DNA of 64,000 bases from Lingula anatina (GCF_001039355.2 NW_019775713.1:117862-181861); one strand, 5' to 3'. Positions 47,352 to 60,754 are shown, numbered from the stretch's first letter. A program made the numbers and translations. Notes: generated from the letters alone by a model not told the origin.

Positions 47352-47549
47352 TTCAATTTAAATTATTGTTTTTCTTTTTATCAAGAGCTTATAAAATATG
47401 TAGGTTTTACCTCCAATATTTCTGTGACTGTCAGTCACCATCATCAGGGAGTAAATGACTAGGGTCATTTCACCTGGAATGAAAATCCAGGTCAATTGCC
47501 CCTAATTTTATAAGCTCTTGATAAAAAGAAAAACAATAATTTAAATTGA
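47352..47549. mobile_element. Long-TIR MITE, full copy
   Basis: About 50-bp inverted repeats (TCAATTTAAATTATTG then TTTTTCTTTTTATCAAGAGC and TTATAAAAT) face each other around a ~100-bp middle holding GTGACTGTCAGTCACCATCA. No target duplication was assigned with confidence. Confidence 0.7.
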
Positions 47550-47918
47550 TACATACAGAGCTAATGAAACCCTTCTCTCAAAATCTATTCAGATTTGGGC
47601 ATATGCGGTTTTAGCTTTTGCTTTGAAAACAAACTGCCAAATTAGTCCAACAACCATATCAATTACATTACAAAAAGCTAGTTATAAAGTATATTTTTCT
47701 AACAAACAATGGTGTTTACCTCACTCAAAGTATGACAAAAAGTCAAGGGCAATATAAGTTTAACAACCTCTAATAGAAAAAAAAAATGACTAATGAACCC
47801 TTTAAATTCATTCACTAAATCATCACTTATGCAAAGCCATACCCACCACTAAAATTTAAGATAATTTTCAGGCTGAAGCAAAAACAGTCATGAAATCTAG
47901 GATTATGGTAAACTAGAA

Positions 47919-48183
47919 AAGCACTCTGAGAGCGCAGACCTCCGCCAAGGCAGCAAAGTCTCTACCCAATGCTGTTTCACCCCTACATTTTCATTCTATA
48001 ATGATTTAGTTTTTTTATTATTGATTGATTATTGATCCGGATCACCACAAAAAACTAATCATCTGTTCCTTGGCCCACTTCTGACAGTTCCTGAAAATTT
48101 CATCAAAATCAAAAAATTTCATAAATGATGACAGACAGACAAACAAACAAACAGGGGTGAAAACAACCTCCTTGGCGGAGGTA
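47919..48183 (-). repeat. CTTGGCGGAGG repeat, inverted copy
   Basis: Both ends carry CCTCCGCCAAGG/CCTTGGCGGAGG. The interior includes GATCCGGATCACCAC and GACAGACAAACAAACAAACA. It is the reverse complement of 48541-48765. A dispersed repeat of unassigned class. Confidence 0.8.
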
Positions 48184-48540
48184 AATAAACATGACTCCTA
48201 CTAGCATAATCTTGACTTTGCTAGTTAATTATCACCAAAAGATAAAAACACAGTATATTATGTATTTTTACTGTTTTTATGGTGATATTCACTTCATTTT
48301 TCTACTAATATATTAAAAGGTCAACCTTATTTAGTCAGATTTTTTTAAAACTTGTCAAATTATTGCCAATAAACTCGACCAAATGCCACCATGTATAGTT
48401 TCATATAGTATAAATTCAAGAAACAATTCGGGTTTCAGAACTAGAGGAATGGATAAGAGTATCAAGTTTGCACCCAGAAATATAATAAATGTGCAGTTTT
48501 AAAGCTTTTGTTCGGCTGATTGACAGATTAATTACATTGC

Positions 48541-48765
48541 ACCTCCGCCAAGGAGGTTATGTTTTCACCCCTGTCTGTCTGTTTGTTTGTTTGTCATCAA
48601 TATAACTCAAAATGTTATGGACCGATTTTGATTAAATTTTCGGGGTAGGTGGGAAATGGGTTAACTTAGAAGTGATTGGTTTTTGGTGGTGATCCGGACC
48701 AAAAATCAATCGATAATCAATAATAATAAAAAAAATGCTGCCTTGGCGGAGGTCTGCGCCCTCGG
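48541..48765 (+). repeat. CTTGGCGGAGG repeat, direct copy
   Basis: Begins CCTCCGCCAAGGAGGTTATG and ends CCTTGGCGGAGGTCTGCGCC. It is inserted in the duplication relative to copy 1. Confidence 0.85.
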
Positions 48766-48766
48766 N

Positions 48767-48917
48767 TTTGTTTGTCATCAACATAACTCAAAAAGTTAAG
48801 GACCGATTTTGATGAAATTTTCAGGGTAGGTGGGAAATGGGTTAACTTAGAAGTGATTAGTTTTGGTGGTGATCCGGACCAATAATCAATCAATAATAAT
48901 AATAATAAAATTGCTGC
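48767..48917 (+). repeat. CTTGGCGGAGG repeat, partial copy after N
   Basis: Repeats 48588-48745 with few changes, directly after N 48766. Probably an unmerged contig end and not a separate insertion. Confidence 0.8.
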
Positions 48918-49568
48918 CTTGTACATTTTCTGTGTTACAGAGAATGTACAGAGCGGCTTTCTTCTTTGTTATGCGTCTTTAAAAGAAAAAACAAAGCACT
49001 TTTTTTAAAAATAAAAATGTTAGAAATACCTGTACAAACCTTAGTCGCCACAACTCTAGTGTTAAATATTTACAGTGCTATAGCAATAGGCGACAGCATG
49101 TTTTAATTGGGATGCGTTAATAATAATAATAATCTCATTCATTTGGAGTGAAAGTCTATGGACAAAACAAGATGGTTTGTTTGTGCAATAACCTGAAAGA
49201 TTGCGTTAAGTGTCTTCTCTAACACAATCCCACGACAGTGATACTATTATGTAACCAGGTGAGCATTTTGGTGAGAGGTATTCAGATAGGACCAAGGTCA
49301 GTAGGAAGAGGAAGAAGCTTCATGTGCCACATTGCCACGATTACCACACGTAGACTGAAATTTTGGCACTGAGATCTGATGTAGTTTGTTGTAAGTACTG
49401 TGTACATGATATAAGGCAACACTGATCGGTTTATGTTGACGATATTTTATCAGAAAGTATGCATATCCCTCTTCAGTTCAGCTGTAATGGCTCTTGGATA
49501 TATTTTATTGACATAAATGTCCAAATGAGTTTGAAAAGTTAAATAACTTCTTATGTTGCTTTTTCCAG

Positions 49569-49668
49569 AAGGAAAGCATTTGTTCATAAAGAAGTGAGAA
49601 GATTATTCCAGTCGTCCAAAGGTCTGAACTCGTTATTCCGTCTTAAACAAAGCAAGACGACCAAGCAG
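49569..49668 (+). CDS. Penultimate exon, duplication copy 2
   Basis: Acceptor TTGCTTTTTCCAG, open frame RKAFVHKEVRRLFQ...LFRLKQSKTTKQ, donor AAGCAG followed by GTAACT. Compared with copy 1 it has four amino-acid changes (two conservative) and lacks the 4 bases CTAG at the donor. The exon therefore ends in phase 0, not phase 1. Confidence 0.6.
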
Positions 49669-50609
49669 GTAACTACCGGTACATTCTCAGCTCCCAATGG
49701 GTGCCTTTTTCATCTTACAACAGCGGCAATGTCGACTTCCGTTGCCTCTAATTTTCATGATTTCAATTTCATACCATCCTTTATATTACAATCTGAAATA
49801 AAATGCGCGAAAAAAGTATCTGATTTTAAAAGAAATTGAGCTAAAATGCTAGCGTTCGGATTACAAAATTATTTAAGTGGGTTAATCGGAATAAAGTCAT
49901 TGGTAAAATCATTATTTTTCTGTCTATAAAAGTGAAGTGGTTTAAATAATCACATGTAGCAATAAAATGCTGAATTTATGTCAGACTACTCACAAAATAA
50001 GCAATATAATACATAAATTAAGCAAGAGAAAAAACAAACACTTTCTGCATCTTTGTGCTCTGTAAACCACATGTTAATTGTCATTGACCAGTGTTTTATG
50101 TTATCCTACAGAACCGAGGCAATTTAATATTGCTACATTGTAGCCCGCATTTACAAAATCCTGAATTATCATGATCAAATCTAGGCTTTCTGTCAAATGT
50201 TTACATTTATCTACTTTTAATTCCGCAAATATATAAAGTTTTTACGGCCGGTTTTGTTTTTATGGTAAAATTATCTATGTGGGCAAATATTATATGCAGT
50301 CTCCATCAAAATACTCCTCGTGGAGGGATATGGCTTAGCAAAGATAGAAAAAATAAAGATTAGTATGTTGACGTGTAACAGTGTGTACAGGGCAAGTAAT
50401 AGTAACGTCGTTATAAAGTATATTATTGTATAGAACGTGTAGATTCAATTTACCTAGTATATAGCTATTCTCTATGATATGATTTCTGTGTCCTTAATGC
50501 ATACTGAAATGGATCGGTGTAAAGATTATATTTCACTTTTAAAATTATTAGATATAGTTTCTTGCATGTGGATTTCGTATAATTTATTTCATTTTTCATT
50601 TACTTTCAG

Positions 50610-50866
50610 TGTCTCGTAACAACCGTCTTACGATGAAATTGGACGCACTCCCAGCAAAGACATCAGATTCGTGTTCGCCAGCGCCCGCACCCATGTCAAC
50701 GTTGTCTTGCGTTTGTTGTATAGTCAACTTGCAGGGTTGACATTTGATTTGGTTTGAAATGTAATGTTTGGTTTGGGTTGTAATATTCTGCATCAAACCG
50801 TGTATCAAATGAAGTGCAGCGTGTAACGAGTGGTTTATTCATGAAACTTCTAATAAAATGGACTAA
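50610..50866 (+). CDS. Last exon with stop and polyadenylation signal, copy 2
   Basis: Acceptor CATTTACTTTCAG. The long frame ends at TGA 50738-50740, with one Arg to Cys change and two silent changes relative to copy 1; AATAAA is at 50852-50857. With the copy-2 donor the exon is read in phase 0 and terminates after CLVTTVLR, so the two copies would differ at the C-terminus. Confidence 0.6.
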
Positions 50867-53589
50867 ATCCAAGCGTCAACGATGCACGTCGCTGGTATAT
50901 TATTATACATATATGTAAATAAGCTGTAATACAGCACTCTATCCGCACACATACCAACCAGTTTTCGAATCTGAAACGACACTTTTGAAGTTGTCCTAAA
51001 ACAAAACAAAAAAAATCCCTTGCTTAATCGATCTATGAAAATAAAATTAATTGCAAATTTATCATTAAGTGATGTGCAGGTAGAGCACTGTGCTAGTGCG
51101 ACCGATTTAATGTTTTATTGTAAAATTATATGTGTGGGCAAATATGTAATGAGACGCTTTGTTATGCAATCGAAAATGCATGTTTATTCATATTAAATTG
51201 GATACAAATATTGATTTTAATGAAACTAACTTTAGAAAAAAAAAAGGTCGCAACTCCATTACGTAAAATGCCTACAAGAGTTTTATTGTGGGTTCTTTGG
51301 AAAAATGAACGAGATGTGAATCTACAATAAGCTGTCAACACTGCAATCCAAATATGACACTTATGAAATTGTTAAATGTGCTCAAGTTATTGCAGAACTG
51401 CCCACACGTATTGAAACGGGTCTTTTTGAAATTGTGAAAATGCGGTTATGACGCATGGTAAGAATAAACTTCCTTTGGTTCCCGGTGTTTTGATGTACTA
51501 GTAGTGTGTCTGATCAGTGACAGACCCATAGTTATATTGCTGGGAGGGGGGAAAAATCTGTATTTTCAGAAAATCAAACCAGGCGTTGGGTTAGTTTTTT
51601 TTTTTTTTTTTTTTTAATTAATAAGTTTTTGTTATTGAAGAAGGAAAATTTACTTTTTACCTTCATTACAAGGCGGATATACTCACAAAGAGAAACAGTG
51701 AATAGTAGAAATTTGTTTCCTTTTACTTCAAATAAAATGTATATGTAGGACTGGCTTTTTATCGCATCTTTTACAACTTGACATGTTAAAAAATCCTTAT
51801 CAAATTCGTATCAAAAACTACAGTTGTCGAAAAGATCTGTTTTGGGGTAATGGGTATTTCCTAGTAATTAAACGAACTTTTTGTAGACTGTCAACTTTTG
51901 TCAATCCTCTGAAAAACACGAAATTGGTCANTATTGAAGAAGGAAAATTAACTTTTTACCTTCATTACAAGGCGGATATCCTCACAAAGAGAAACAGTGA
52001 ATAGTAGAAATTGTTTCCTTTTGCTTCAAATAAAATGTATATGTAGGACTGGCTTTTATCGCATCTTTTACAACTTGACATGTTAAAAAATCCTTATCAA
52101 ATTCGTATCAAAAAATTACAGTTGTCGAAAAGATCTGTTTTGGGGTAATGGATATTTCCTAGTAATTAAATGAACTTTTGTAGACTGTCAACTTTTGTCA
52201 ATCCACTAAAAAACACGAAATTGGTCCGTTAATCGCCAATTTAATGACTTATCGTCTAAAAATCCTTTTTCTTTTGTAATTTTTTTTTTTTTTGTCTAAT
52301 CAAATATGAAAAGTCAAAATATTATCAGAAAAATGACACTTTGATTGGTTAGAGTAAGTTTTACACAAACTTAGAAGGTTAGTGTTTTATTTAATGTTGA
52401 TCTTGCACTTGGTACTTTCTTAATTCTGTTTTGCGATCGGGATCAAGGGGTGACTGAGAACAAAAGGCCCGATTAGATGCCAGTCCTGCAGTGCTGTTGG
52501 GTTATTTTTACTGAATGTTTCTTGATCACTGAGCATCAGAGATCTTTGAGTTTATTAGCATTTTCTTAGTACATGTGATTAGTTATTTTGATTTAAGCGG
52601 TTTTCGCATAACCTTTTCAATTTTGTTTACATATTGTTCTTAAAAATGACTATGACTAGGATAAGGTTGTAAACTGACCATGTCTTCATGCTGTTCTTGA
52701 TTCGCACGACGCATACATTTAATTGTTCACTCAAAATTGTGCCATCAAAATCCTATTTTAAGATTTAAAGAAAAGAAAAGATGACGCAAAATATGAGGTA
52801 CACATTTATTTATCTATGAGAAAAGCACTCATCAAATTTGCATAATTGAATAATGTTTGACTGCTGTTTGGTGTTGTGTGTGATCATCAGCATGGCGACA
52901 TAGAAGAAGTTGTGGTGTCATGAGTGTGTACCCGCGTGCGGGGGGGAACGCTTACATGAGATCATATGCATTTTAAATTTTCAATTTGATACCACCTTTG
53001 CCTTTGGATAAAAATGCCCCTCGGTGAAATTTTGTATCAGTCACAAGACTAATACACCAATGTCAACTTTGAACAATGGCTGTAAAATACTTCACGTCAA
53101 ATCTTCAACTTTCTCGTCGCAGCAAAAACCTGAGAATTTCTTGTTCTGGTCAGTATTATGTCGTCTCGTATGTAGTGTTCTTGAACACTTTTTCAAAACC
53201 AAAACGATTGATCTTGAGCGACAATTTTCAAAATGCATAGAACCTCCGACACATTTAGTTATAGATAGTTGTATTTAAGCTTGATTTACATCTCGAAATG
53301 CGAAGTCGTTATAAAAATTACTTTTTTATGTAGAGCCAAAACGTAATGTATGGGTTTTGCATACATCTGTATAGTGGAATTACTTGTATTTGTTATAATA
53401 AACGTACATAAAAGTTGCAAGATATGTAGTTTTAAAAAATGTGCNNNNNNNNNNNNNNNNNNTAATGTATGGGTTTTGCATACATCTGTATAGTGGAATT
53501 ACTTGTATTTGTTATAATAAACGTACATAAAAGTTGTAAGATATGTAGTTTAAAAAATGTGCAAAATGTCATTCCTGGCTTTCTTTTCT

Positions 53590-53970
53590 TCAGCTCGACC
53601 CGAACCTTTGTTTATTAACTTAGTCTTCTTCTCCTTCTTGGTTTGTCGCCTTACCCACTGAGCCACTGCCCCAACTTACTTTTTCCTCATGCGTATGATC
53701 CTCTTGTAGTGGTCTAAATTGTTTATTTGGGTTTATTTTTGTAAAAGGTAATTTGCTAGGACCTAGAAGCGCCAGGAATCGAACTGGGGACCTTCTGTCT
53801 CAGAGGCAAGCGCGTTACCTACTTCTCTAAGTGTTCCCACCCACCCTCCTCGGGAAGACTTTCTTCTTATAGTAACCGAAGAAAAATTTTGATAGCACCC
53901 CTTTGTAATTCCAAAGTGCCCAAGCTAGAAATCGGACCCCAATCCCAGGCTACCACTGAGCCGTGTAGCC
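53590..53970 (-). repeat. Three tRNA-like modules, copy 2
   Basis: Module C at 53590-53672 (A box TGGCTCAGTGGGTAAGGCG, B box GGTTCGGGTCGAGC), B at 53761-53832 and A at 53912-53970. Order, spacing and orientation are as in copy 1. Confidence 0.6.
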
Positions 53971-56900
53971 ATCAGGAAAACACTAAGACATTTTGTATAT
54001 TCAGTAAGTTTTTTATTAAGAACAATTCAAATTAATTTTACTGTATTCAGTTATTAATAAAGCATGTATCTATAAAATATCATTGTCGTAAGTCTTTTTA
54101 TTACTGCAAATATCTGTGAGAATATGATTGATGTCTGCATTTAAATTCACTTAAAAGTGTAAAAATATAACATTCTTATCTATTCGACTTAACAAAATAA
54201 ACTGTCTACCACATTAATGGTCTAATGTTTGATCTTAATGAAACGAACAAAATCTTTCAACTTCTTCTTTAAAAAAAAACAATGGTGGATCTAGTCTCCG
54301 CCCTCCCCGAGGAGAAAGACCCATTCTGGACTCGCATGATCAAGTCCTCGAAAGAATCCATCACGCCCCAAATGTCCCTTTAAAATGTCCTGGATCCGCC
54401 ATTGTTTTATCTTTATATAACAATGAAAACTATGAGACATTTGTTAAATGCTCTGTTTAAAATTGCACGCTTTTTTGAAGTCGGACACTTATCGTTGGGA
54501 ACGAAAAAAACGGACACGCACTTTCGTTATATTTGGCAAAAAAGCGTCAAAAGTCCCCAAAAATTAATACAACGTTTATACAGCTATTGACAAAATGTAA
54601 AGACTAATGAAAATTAGATAATAAAATGAATATGAAAATTTAAAAAANTTTTGAAGTCCGACACTTATCGTTGGGAACGAAAAAAACGGACACGCACTTT
54701 CGTTATATTTGGCAAAAAAGTGTCAAAAGTCCCCAAAAATTAATACAACGTTTATACAGCTATTGACAAAATGTAAAGACTAATGAACATTAGATAATAA
54801 AATGAATATGAAAATTTTAAAAATCGTTACAAAAACAAACAAAAAAAAAATCTATTTAGAAAACAAACTACATGTTCACTTATGAAATCTGGATTAAAAT
54901 CCAAGGTACATATCACGATATTTCTCATATTTCCTACATCCATTTTCAATTTCAAAAATCTTGTAACAAATAATTTGCAACCTTCTGAACATAAATTGTT
55001 CTAAATACGAGAAAATATCACGATATTTCTGCATCATCTGGTCAATAGAAGGAAAAACGCTGGTTAGAGATAATTGCCGAAAACAGTTAAATTTGAAAAA
55101 TAAAATAATTTTCAATCACATAAATGGTCCTATCATCTTTACCCAGAACCTGTATGTGTTCAACAGATGAATGGCAAAAATATAAGTCATTTTCAGGATA
55201 AAAAGTGCCATATTTTACATTGTAAGAACTACATTCAGAGATAAATACTAAAAAACAAAATAAGTTGCTTTTCCATCCTATGAATGGCATTTACATGTAC
55301 AATATCAGCTTTTCAAGAAGGGAATTTTCGCAAATGAAAATTGAAATTTGCAAATTCTACATACTTCACTAGTAAAAAAATTCGATCTTGGCTCGTAAAA
55401 TTACATTTCTTTTTCAACAAGTCAGCAAATGTTCAAATTTCAAGGGACGATGTGCCTTTTTTCTCATCTGAACATTAAAAGAAAGACACACAATGATCGT
55501 TTGTTGTTACATTCTAGATTTCAGTCCATTTGGAGAATGAGACTGAAGCCGGTAAAAACAGAAATTAAGAATTCGACACCGGGATTGTAGAATTTATCAG
55601 CGGTTTCGATAGTGTTCCTTGGGGATTTATTTGAAATTGCTGAATGTTACAGAAAAAAATTTGGGCTTTAAACCGACATAAAATGTGGAATATTTTTGCT
55701 TCCTTAATTCGCATTCGATTTAAACTAGAAAGTCACCCATTGCTGTCTTGCTGAAGAATACCACAAATAGTATCATTTTACATGTCACGTGTGACCAACT
55801 TGAAACTACGACAGTATAGAACATATTTCAGTTCAATAAAATAAGCTTTCTAACGGATGACCATGCATTCTGATATATGATCACGTTTTAAATATATTAC
55901 ATTTAATTCTTATAAGAACTCAAATTCGTGATGTTATATTGATAAATAAAACACGTGAAAAAAAAATCGCCTTTAGACAGAGCCTTTTCAAATCCGTCCC
56001 AAACAACATTGCGGGCTATCAACTCACCCTTATTTCTTGAAGGGTTCATCTTATAATCTGTCACGCAGAAATCTCAAGGACTTCAATTTAGCTCACACAT
56101 GAAATGAAATATCAAATCTTAATTTATGAAATCTTGTCAATATTCGAAATGGAAGTATATAACTGTACCCCATTAATACTTGAATTATGTTCTTTACTCC
56201 AGAAATGGACGTTATCATATATATATCAAAAAGGCTATNTGGGATAAGGTTGTAAACTGATCATGTCTTCATGCTGGTCTTGATTCGCACGACGCATAAA
56301 TTTAAGTGTTCACTCAAAATTGTACCACCAAAATCCAATTTTGAGATTTAAAGAAAAGATTTAAGATGACTCAAAATGTAAGGTACATATTTATTTATCT
56401 CTGAGAAAAGCACTCATCAAATTTGCATAATTGAATAATGTTTGACTGCTGTTTGGTGTTGTTTGTGATCATCAGCATGGCGACATGGAGTAAGTTGTAG
56501 AGTCATGAGTGTGTACCCGGGTGCGGGGGAAACGCTTACATGGGATCATATGCATTTTGAATTTTCAATTTGATACCACCTTTGAATTTGGATAAAAATG
56601 CCCCTCCGTAAAATTTTTGATCTGTCACAAGACAAATACACCAATGTAAACTTTGAACAATGGCTGTAAAACACTTCACGTCAAATCTTCAACTTCCTCT
56701 TTTAAGTCGCAGCAAAAACCTGAGAATTTCTTGTTTTGGTCAGTATTATGGCGTCTCGTATGTAGTGTTCTTGAACACTTTTTCAAAACCAAAACGACTG
56801 ATCTTGAGCGACAATTTCCAAAATGCATTGAACCCCCGACACATTTAGTTGTAGATAGTTGTATTTAAGCTTGATTTACATCTCGAAATGCGAAGTCGTT

Positions 56901-57055
56901 ATAAAAAATTCTTTATATGTAGAGCCAAAACGTAATGTATAGGTTTTGCATACATTTGTATAGTGGAATTGCTTGTATTTGTTATAATAAACGTACATAA
57001 AAGTCGTAATTAATGATGTGCAAAGTGTAAAATGTTTATTCCCGACTTTCTTTTC

Positions 57056-57439
57056 TTCAGATTGACTCGAACCTTCGGTTATCAACTTAGTCGTTTTCTT
57101 CTCTTTCTTGGTCTGTCGCCTTACCTACTGAGCTAATGCCTCAATTTGCTGTTTCTCATTCGCACGATCCTCTTGTAGTTGTTCAAATTGTTTATTTGAG
57201 TTTATTTTTGTAAAAGGTAATTTGCTGGGACCTAGTGCGCCAGGAATCGAACTGGGGACCTTCTGTCTCAGAGGCAAGCGCGTTACCTACTTCTCTAACC
57301 GTTCCCACCCACCCTCCCCGGGTGGACTTTCTTCTTATAGTAACCAAAGAAATTTTCTAATAGCAACTCTTGGTAATTCCAAAGTGCCCAAGCTAGGAAT
57401 CGAACCCCAACCCCAGGCTACCACAGAGCCATGTAGCCA
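57056..57439 (-). repeat. Three tRNA-like modules, copy 3
   Basis: Module C at 57056-57144 (perfect A-box match TAGCTCAGTAGG), B at 57231-57300 and A at 57381-57439 (perfect B-box match GGTTCGATTCC). This is the best-preserved copy by box consensus. Confidence 0.65.
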
Positions 57440-58007
57440 GCAGGAAAACACTAAGATATTCTGTATATTTAATAAGTTTTTTATTAAGAGCAATACAAAT
57501 TGCTTTTATGTATTCAATTATTTATAAAAACATATATCTGTAAAATATCATTGCCTTCAGTCTTTTTATTACTACAAGTTAAAAAGCGCTCTAGTATCTA
57601 AAAGAATATCATGATATTATAGTATAATATTATGATGTCCGCATTTAAATTCTCTTACATGTGTAAAAAATATAACATTCTTATATATTCGACTTGACAA
57701 ATAAACAATCTATCACACTAATGGTCTTATGTTTGTTCTTAATGACAAAAACAAAATATTTCAACTTCTTCATTAATAAAAAAAAACAATGGTGGATCTA
57801 GTCTCCGCCCTCCCCGAGGAGAGAGACCCATTCTGGACTCACATGATCAAGTTCTCAAAATACTCCATCTCGCTCCAAATGTCAACATCTGTCCCCTTTT
57901 AAATGTCCTGGATCCGCCATTGTTTTTCTCTATATAACAATGACAATTATGAGATTTTTATTAAATGCTCTGTTTAAAATTGAACACTTTTTAAGTCGGA
58001 CACGTAC

Positions 58008-58267
58008 CGTTAGGAAGACGAAATGGACACACTTTTGTTGTTAAAACCCCCTTTACGGCGTCCTTTCTGCTTCCTTTGTGCGACCATGAAACTGAAAGGA
58101 GGCACAAGCAATACTTTGGTTGCAGAATGAATGCTCAATGATCGGCCAGATGTCGGCACGAATAGTTTTTTTTTTTACTCTCGAACGGGGCCGTACCACA
58201 GGACGCAGAAAGGACGCCGTAAAGGGGGTTTTAACAACAAAAGTGTGTCCATTTCGTCTTCCTAACG
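58008..58267. mobile_element. MITE-like insertion inside a 63-bp perfect palindrome
   Basis: 58008-58070 and 58205-58267 are exact inverse complements over 63 bases. The inner part (CCCCCTTTACGGCGTCCTTT) looks like an element terminus next to TTAA. The outer ~35 bases (GACGAAATGGACACAC...) match host sequence in the paralogue at 54480-54530, so host flank is included in the inverted copy. Confidence 0.8.
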
Positions 58268-60400
58268 TGTCAAAATACGTAAAAAACATACAGCGTTTAC
58301 CCAGCTTTTGACAAAATTGAAATAGTAATTAACATTAGATTATAAAAGGAATATGAAATTGAAAAACCCTTACAAAAATTATTTAGAAAACAAACTACAT
58401 GTTCACTTATGAAATCTGGATTAAAATCCAAAGAATTTTAAAAATGCCAGAACGATATTTCTCATATTTCCTACATCCATTTTCAATTTCAAAAATCTTG
58501 TAACAAATAATTTGCAACCTTCTGAACATAAACTGTTCTAAATACGAGAAAATATCCCTAATTTCTGCCTCATGTGGTCAAAAGAAGGAAAGATGTCGGT
58601 TAGAGAGAATTGCCTAAAACAGTTAAATTTAAAAAATAAAATAATTTTCAATCATATAAATGGTCCCATCATCTTTAAAACCTGTATTTGTTTAACAGAT
58701 TAATGGCAAAAATATCAGTTATTTTTCATGATAAAACGTGTCATATTTTACATTGCAAGAACTATACGTTCAGAGATAAGTAAAACACAAAAGTAGTTTC
58801 TTTTCCATCATATGAAGGCATTTACATGTACGAAATCAGCTTTTCAAGAAGGGATATTTCTCAAATGGAAATTTTCCCAAATGGAAATGTCTTAATTTTA
58901 CATACTTCACTTGTGACAAAATAATCGACCTTGATTCGTAAAATGACATCTCTTACTCAACAAGACAGCAAATTTCAAGAGACGATAATGCTTTTTTCTC
59001 ATCTGAACATTAAAAGAAAGACACACAATGAGCGTCATTTGATATATTTTAGATTTCAGTCAATTTTGAGAATCAGACTGAAGAATACACTCACGCTGGT
59101 AAAAAGAGAAATTAAGAATTCGACACCATACTTGTAGAATTTATCAACGATTTCGATTTAGGTGAAACTCAATATTACAGAAATGGTGATTTAGGTGAAA
59201 CTCAATATTACAGAATTCTGAATATTATAGAAAAATGTTTTGCTTTAAACCGACATAAAATTTGTGTATTTTTGCGTATTTAATCCCATCTTAACTAGAA
59301 AGCCATCCCCTGCTGTCTTGCTGAAGAAAACCACAAATAGTATCATTTTACATGTCACGTGTGACAAACTTGACACTACCAACCACTCACTAAATATCAA
59401 CATGTCAATAGCCAGACCCTCACAAGTAATTTCACAGCATTTTCCCCTCCTTGGCCATTTCTCACGGTAAACTTCCACTGCCATTACTATTTCTACGAAG
59501 TTCAAAATACTGAACATGAAGTGCAACTGTATATCTTCCTTTGTTTTATGAGACGTGATGAGACGAAGTGAAGGAGGAAATAAATGGTACTTGGGGAAAA
59601 TGTTGGGAAATGATCAAAACCACTCTTAAGCTTTTCAAAAATAAATCACAAATAACTTATCACCAAATGCCTAACATTGATTTCTTAAAACGTTATATTA
59701 ATTTGGCCGAAATCACGATATTCGTATACTTAATATCTAAGCAGCCTTCGGTCCACTTCCTGATCACTCAGCACTGAGGAAGTGACGTCTCCTTCAAGGC
59801 TGTCCATCCCATTACATTCATGGTAGGGGGAGGTGGCAGGCTGAAGTGGTCGCCTTTCCTTTTTAACTTTCACCAATATTTTATGGATGGAACTTCATTT
59901 GTACTTTACAACATTAAAAATACATTGGACGAGTTTGTGTGCAGTATATTTTAAAAAATGCCAGACGAAAATTAACCTCAGATCCTTATCAACCCCAGAT
60001 TGAAACGACATTATGTAGATCACTGGCTGTCTTTATATGACTCAATATGGTTCACTGCATGATTTTAATATCTGAACACTTTTTGCTGTGTTTGACCAAC
60101 TAGACCTTACGATAGCGCCATCTGGAGGTAAACAGAAATGCTGCAATCGGAAACTAGGTATTTTCTTTGAGATTCATAATTTTATGGACATAAAATAACC
60201 TGCGAATTATTTGTGAATATACGGTGCTTTAATATTTTTTATCTGTACAATAAAATATATTTTGATGCATGCAATTTTCTCATCTTTGTTCATATTCTTT
60301 TATGAATGCATGTGTGTGTGTGTGTGTGCGTTTTACGCGCATTTTCCATTGTCAGCAAATGCAACAATCGAATGGCGATTTGGTACCATACGATTAATGA

Positions 60401-60715
60401 TTTATTATGAATAAAGTGATAGACAAATATGAGGAAAACAGCAAAGCTACAGGTTATCTTCAAACTATAAGAGCTGATAACGTACAGCTGTCACCCTCAT
60501 TAAAGCTCAAAACCACATCAAGTTTGGGGGGTTCGAATACGTTATTAAGGCCAGCGTTTGACAAAACAACACTTTCCAATATCTGCAATATGTAATACGC
60601 ATCTTGATATTAACGCAATAAAAAACAATAAAATTATTAGACTACTACATCTATGCACCCTATGGCTGTACCGAAGAAAGAATGAAAAACTGCAGCGAAT
60701 TAAAAAAAATCATGG
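60401..60715 (+). other. ~315-bp segment absent from copy 1, with a 62-codon frame
   Basis: Relative to 39760 the sequence between TTAATGA and TTAAAAAAAATCAT is extra. It holds an open frame at 60407-60595 of unbiased, protein-like composition (KATGYLQTIRADNVQLSPSL). No family was recognised, and insertion versus deletion cannot be decided. Confidence 0.4.
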
Positions 60716-60754
60716 CGTCTTTTAACCCAGGTAGACTAATATCACACCTTTTTT

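Larger units (their letters stand above)
46057..47571. repeat. ~1.5-kb direct duplication, second copy (probable allele)
   Basis: Starts right after the N and matches 44469-46055 through TAATGAAACC. It contains the MITE at 46559-46724, with one target-duplication copy mutated to TTGAA. A short deletion near 47010 distinguishes it. Confidence 0.9.
48350..56238. repeat. Segmental duplication, copy 2a
   Basis: Colinear with 30820-38700. It carries the second version of the exon pair, one tRNA-like block and extra element insertions (48541-48917). Four internal N junctions show local doubled ends. Confidence 0.85.
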
